From the NCBI GenBank assembly GCA_019454045.1, contig SKCR01035541.1:62001-126000 (forward strand): a DNA stretch of 64,000 nucleotides, in the 5' to 3' direction. This DNA is from Zanthoxylum bungeanum. Its lineage: Eukaryota > Streptophyta > Magnoliopsida > Sapindales > Rutaceae. Below the pieces are notes generated by a model. The model was not told where the DNA came from. It made no database searches and was given only the letters and a program-made list of their open reading frames with translations. The translations under genes and the position numbers were made by a program. Below, piece by piece: positions 60,148-64,000 of the stretch; within the stretch, counting starts at the first letter, position 1; each line of letters begins with the position of its first letter.

Positions 60148-60820
60148 TACTCGTCTCTCAAGGCCTTCAAAAACTTCAGAACAATATTTGATTTGAGAGA
60201 TAAAGAAACTGGAAATGTTTATTTTGGGCAAGCTATGCATAATAATTGTCATTTCATATTCATATATAAAGGTAGGTAAAGCTGCAGTTGCAATGGAAAC
60301 CTGGAAAGCAAAGTTTTATATGTTATAGTCTTAAACGTAGAGGCAACCTTCAAGTGTAGCTACCACAAGTTTATACTTCAAGTTGAAGTTTATTAAACTC
60401 AAATCATACTTCTCTTCAAACAAACTATGAATGAAAAATTAACAATTGTAATTAAAATTGTTGAATCAAAAGCTGACCCTAAGGAAATACATTGTTATGT
60501 CATCTTTTGAGACAACACGTGTGACAAAAATATTTTTCATAAGGTTATAAGGAAGCTTGTGTAATGATTTATGGGCATGTTTCATCATCAAAAATATGTC
60601 ATTCAGCCTAAATTTTAACTAATTTTAAGCCTAATTATGCCATATAAGTCCCCATTAATTGAGTCATAATGATGCCAAAATTTTAACCAATTTTCTGCAG
60701 AACCAAAATTAGAAAATGAAACAATGAAAGAAGGGGAAAAAAAGTTGAGAGAATAAAAAGACTTCCTTTTTTTTTAAAAGGAATATATATATCACTTGTC
60801 ATTCAACCACTATTGTAGAT
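60148..60820 (-). promoter_or_regulatory. PLD upstream region
   Basis: No gene seen. On the minus strand CTTTATATATGAAT (60258-60271), about 115 bp before the PLD start codon, could serve as a TATA box. The rest is AT-rich. Confidence 0.4.
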
Positions 60821-62424
60821 TGTTGTAAATTCTTCAAATATTCAAATATTTTATGTTGGATGGAGGAGAGACATGTCCTTTGGATGGTACCCCTTAGGGA
60901 CATGTCCTCCATTTGTGTGGAACATGATCATATGCTCAAGGGATGCATAGGAGGGGTGCAACCCTTTGGATGGTTGTACTCTAACTCAAAGGGTGTCATT
61001 GAGGCACCATTTCATGCTTATAAAAGGAAGCCATTTTGTTCCTTTAAAGATATACAAATGAAATCCGAATTTCATCCTACAAGTGAGAGTCTTAATTGCT
61101 TTCTTGAGTCTGAGAGATTTCCACCATATTCAAAGTTCAAGATCTTGTTAAGGTGTGCCCCTTGAACAAGAGGAATCCGGGTTATCCTGGGAGAACATTA
61201 GCCACAAATCCGTAGAGCACCGAGACGGGGCTGATAAGTTCTTAAGGACAGAGATTAATCTCGATCCGGACTACTGTTTTTCAACTTTGTATCAAAGTTT
61301 TTCTTATTCTCAAGTTTTAAGGTTTTCTAGGGTTTATGCATGTTAGATCCAATTTTCTGATTTGATTTGTTTGTTGCATGTTAATTTACTGTATAATGAC
61401 ACTAAATGTCCAACAATCTTAATAACTTATCAACTAGTGTTGTTAAATAGTAAGTCGCATGCGTAGTTAAGAAAATTTCTGGAAAAAATACATATTGTGC
61501 ATAAAAAAAAACCTGTAGGGCGTTCGAACGCCCGACGCACGCGAAGACTTAAATCTGAAAATTCGTAAGAATGTTCGAACGCGTCTTCAAACGCATCTCG
61601 AACGCAAGCCTTATGCCTAAGAACGTTCGAACGCGTCTTCAAACATGAATCGAACGCAGACCTTCTGACTCAGTTCGTTCAAACGCGTCCTAAACGCAAC
61701 TTGAACACAAACTCTCTGGAATCATTCCGTTCGAACACGTTCTCGAACGCTATACGAACGTGAACTCTCTGGAAACATTACGTTCGAACGCGTTATCAAA
61801 CACTACACGAACGTGAACTCTCTGGAACACTTCGTTCGAACGCGTTATCAAACGCAACACGAACGTACACACACTGGACAGTCTCGTTCGAACGTAGATA
61901 CGAACGCGACACTAACGAAATAGTCCTAGAATTATTATAAACTGCAAAGACTTATATTAATATTAACTTAGTTAATCATATACTGAATCACTATAATCTT
62001 GGTAGTATAGATTTAAGTTATTATTAGGTTGTTCAATTATCACAAGCATACACTTAGTGATAAAGTGGAAAAAAAATTATTGTGTGTTGCATACTTGGTT
62101 GAGAATTTAAAGTGTAATTTTACACAAGTAATTCCATCCAATCTTGATTGACACTTACACATATATCTACACATATCGTATACAGTTGTGCTATTGAATA
62201 AGTGTAATACTGAGTTTGAATTGCTAAAAGATCTTATTGAAAAAGTGTTTAAATAATATTCTGTCAAAAAAAGGCGATAAGAGCCTAAGTGGTCAGAGAT
62301 TTAAGTGGTTACTCCGGACCCCCCCTCGTCCTCTTGGAATATTCGTTTATTCATTTTTCTAAAGAATCTTTAGTTGAAATTCAAGGACTTGTGTTTGTTG
62401 GAACCACCATCCAATAGAACAACA
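60821..62424 (+). repeat. Presumed 5' LTR of copia element 3
   Basis: Starts TGTTGTAAATTC and ends GAACAACA, two bases before TGGTAACTTAG, which looks like a decayed TGGTATCAGAG primer site. TATAAAA at 61019-61025 would start transcription. It contains the GTTCGAACG array at 61520-61915. The second LTR would be needed for proof. Confidence 0.62.
61520..61915 (+). repeat. GTTCGAACG tandem array, second locus
   Basis: About eight units of roughly 52 bp, each headed GTTCGAACG(CG). The unit at 61735 (GTTCGAACACGTTCTCGAAC then GCTATACGAACGTGAAC) is nearly the same as the Ty3 LTR unit at 20173. Confidence 0.9.
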
Positions 62425-62507
62425 AGTGGTAACTTAGTATATCACTGTGAACAAGATCATTTGTTGATCGTTGTGCAATTTATGTTTTGTAGACCTATTG
62501 ACCACTG

Positions 62508-63240
62508 TTGATTTTTCCAAGCGGAAACATCATAGTACCGGTCTGTCATGGAGAAAATCCGGAGAAGTTTGGTGGAGCAAACTTCAAACAGTGGCAGAGC
62601 AAAATATTGTTCTACCTGACAACTCTGCAGTTGGCTAAGTACCTCAAAGATCATATGGGTCCTGTGAAGGGTGAATCAGAGGCAGCCTAGAAACTGTGAG
62701 AATAGACATGGTCGTCTGGCGAATTCCTATGCAAGAACTACCTTATGAGTGGTCTTGACAATACCATGTACATTGTGTACTAAGGCATGTCTTCTGCGAA
62801 GATTCTCTGGGAATCTCTCGAAAAGAAATACAAAACTGAGGATGCCGGAAAAAAAGAAATTTGTCGTGGGTAGAATGATGTCTCAGTTGGGTGAACTGAA
62901 GTTGATCATTCATGAAATACTGGATGAATGAATGAAACTATGTGAGACGTTTCAAGTTGCCTCCATCATGGAAGGACTTTAGGAGCTATCTGAAACATAA
63001 AAAGAAGCAGATGAGCCTTGAAGACCTTGGAGTTCGATTGAGAATCGAACAGGACAACATGATGTCCGAGGAGGCCAGCTACAAGACTATGGAGTCTAAG
63101 GCCAACATCATTGATGGTGTAAAGGGTAGCAAGAAGAGAAACAGTGGAGCTGATTCTTCCCAAGCGAACAAGAAGTTCAAGGGGAAGTGCTACAACTGTG
63201 AAAAAAGCGGTCATGTGACAAAGGACTGCAGAAATAAGTA
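62508..63240 (+). pseudogene. gag: Copia-3 gag with one zinc knuckle
   Basis: VPVCHGENPEKFGGANFKQW then QSKILFYLTT, several stops after KGESEAA, LWESLEKKYKTEDAG, RRFKLPPSWKDFRSYLKH and the knuckle CYNCEKSGHVTKDC, stop after CRNK. This is the copia gag plus RNA-binding region, broken in its middle by stops and at least two frame changes. Confidence 0.88.
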
Positions 63241-63339
63241 GTCTCAGGATAATGGCAAGAAAAATGAGCCTATGTCGCTGAAGATGAGCAGTTAACTGAT
63301 GAGATTTCAGAAATGAACCTCTCAACAGTGGTAACTGAA

Positions 63340-64000
63340 GCCAACTTGGTTGGGAATCTGAGAGAATGGTGGGTAGACACAAGACTACTCGTCATATATG
63401 TGCTGATAGCAAGATGCTTTCCTCGTATCAGAAGGTCGATGGCAGCGATCATCTGACAATGGGAAACTTGTCTACCTCTAGAGTGGTTGGACAAGGCACA
63501 GTGGTTCTGAAAATGATATCCGGAACGGAGCTTACATATAAGAATGTTTGCATGTTCCAGATATTCAGAGGAACTCGGTCTCGGGTTTGTATTCGTTTTT
63601 TACAAGATTGTATTGACCAAGAAGGATGTCTATGTAGGAAAATGATACCTCACTGAGGGCCTTTTCAATGACTGTCAATTGTGCTATTAATAAAGCTGAA
63701 ACTTCTGCTTATATTATTGAGTCACAAAATGTATGGCATGAGAGGTTAGGACATGTTAATTATGATACAATGCGTACATTAATTAACATGGACCTTATAC
63801 CTAAATTTATTTTGATAGCCAACATAAGTATGAGGCATGTATTGAAGCAAAAATACATAGAACATCATAGAACGAAGTTCTGAACCCTTGGAACTTGTAC
63901 ACACTGACGTTTGTGGCATGAATATTGTGAAAATAAGAGGCGGTAAAAAGTATTTTGTCACTTTTATCGATGAAAGCACAAGATTCTGTTAGGTGTATTT
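63340..64000 (+). pseudogene. Copia-3 protease and start of integrase
   Basis: WWVDTRTTRHICADSKM is the protease site, with D-T-R where the family has D-T-G. GQGTVVLKMISGTELTYKNV follows. WHERLGHVNYDTMRTLINM is the pre-integrase region. LELVHTDVCGMN and KKYFVTFIDESTRF begin the integrase core at the window end, with a stop just before VYF. Confidence 0.87.

Larger units (their letters stand above)
60821..64000 (+). mobile_element. Copia element 3, cut by the window end
   Basis: A long presumed 5' LTR (60821-62424), a degenerate primer site and gag, protease and the start of integrase in copia order. It is heavily decayed. The 3' half and second LTR lie outside, so the boundaries are provisional. 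Confidence 0.82.

Noticed and set aside
60860..61165. 101-codon plus-strand frame before copia element 3
   Set aside because: It lies across the presumed U3, TATA box and R region of an LTR and resembles no protein.
61430..61642. Minus-strand 70-codon frame
   Set aside because: It lies over the GTTCGAACG array; no independent coding evidence.

Overview
The window is nuclear DNA from a flowering plant, most likely a eudicot. It is AT-rich, its genes have many short introns with GT/GC-AG borders, and it carries tRNA-derived SINEs and nested LTR retrotransposons. Its low-copy genes have clear angiosperm orthologues (CYP90D, FLX-like, CBL10, PLD alpha). No bacterial, phage or organellar segment was seen. 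The species cannot be named from the sequence alone.

Layout. 1-3889: 3' seven-eighths of an intact-looking CYP90D1-type brassinosteroid P450 gene (+), 5' end outside the window. 3890-7690: intergenic DNA with four SINE copies, each flanked by an 11-15 bp target-site duplication, plus a decayed partial copy of the FLX-like gene found at 47.5 kb. 7882-16783: a three-part nest. A minus-strand solo LTR was split by a gag-only LTR retrotransposon (8017-13700) and by a plus-strand solo LTR of its own family (14563-16335).

17210-35336: a CC-NB-ARC-LRR resistance-gene pseudogene. It is split at its GLPLA motif by a 13.95 kb Tat/Ogre-like Ty3 element (18330-32279, perfect AAGGG duplication) and again in its LRRs by a solo LTR (about 33103-34439). 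35756-45777: a Ty1/copia element (perfect GATGT duplication) whose 3' LTR holds a second complete copia element (40670-45501).

47487-48926: intact FLX-like coiled-coil gene (+). 53454-55553: intact nine-exon CBL10-like calcium sensor (-). 57480-60147: intact four-exon phospholipase D alpha4/epsilon-like gene (-). 60821-64000: 5' LTR and start of a third, decayed copia element that runs off the end.

The four intact host genes belong to growth, flowering and stress signalling. They are single-copy neighbours and nothing in the sequence says they act as one unit. About two thirds of the window is retroelement. The element ORFs are broken mainly by changes of the TGG-to-TGA, CAG-to-TAG and CGA-to-TGA type. 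The most unusual observation is a GTTCGAACG-based tandem array in the LTRs of the Ty3 element that reappears, in the same order relative to a second shared word, in the presumed LTR of the unrelated copia element at 61.5 kb.
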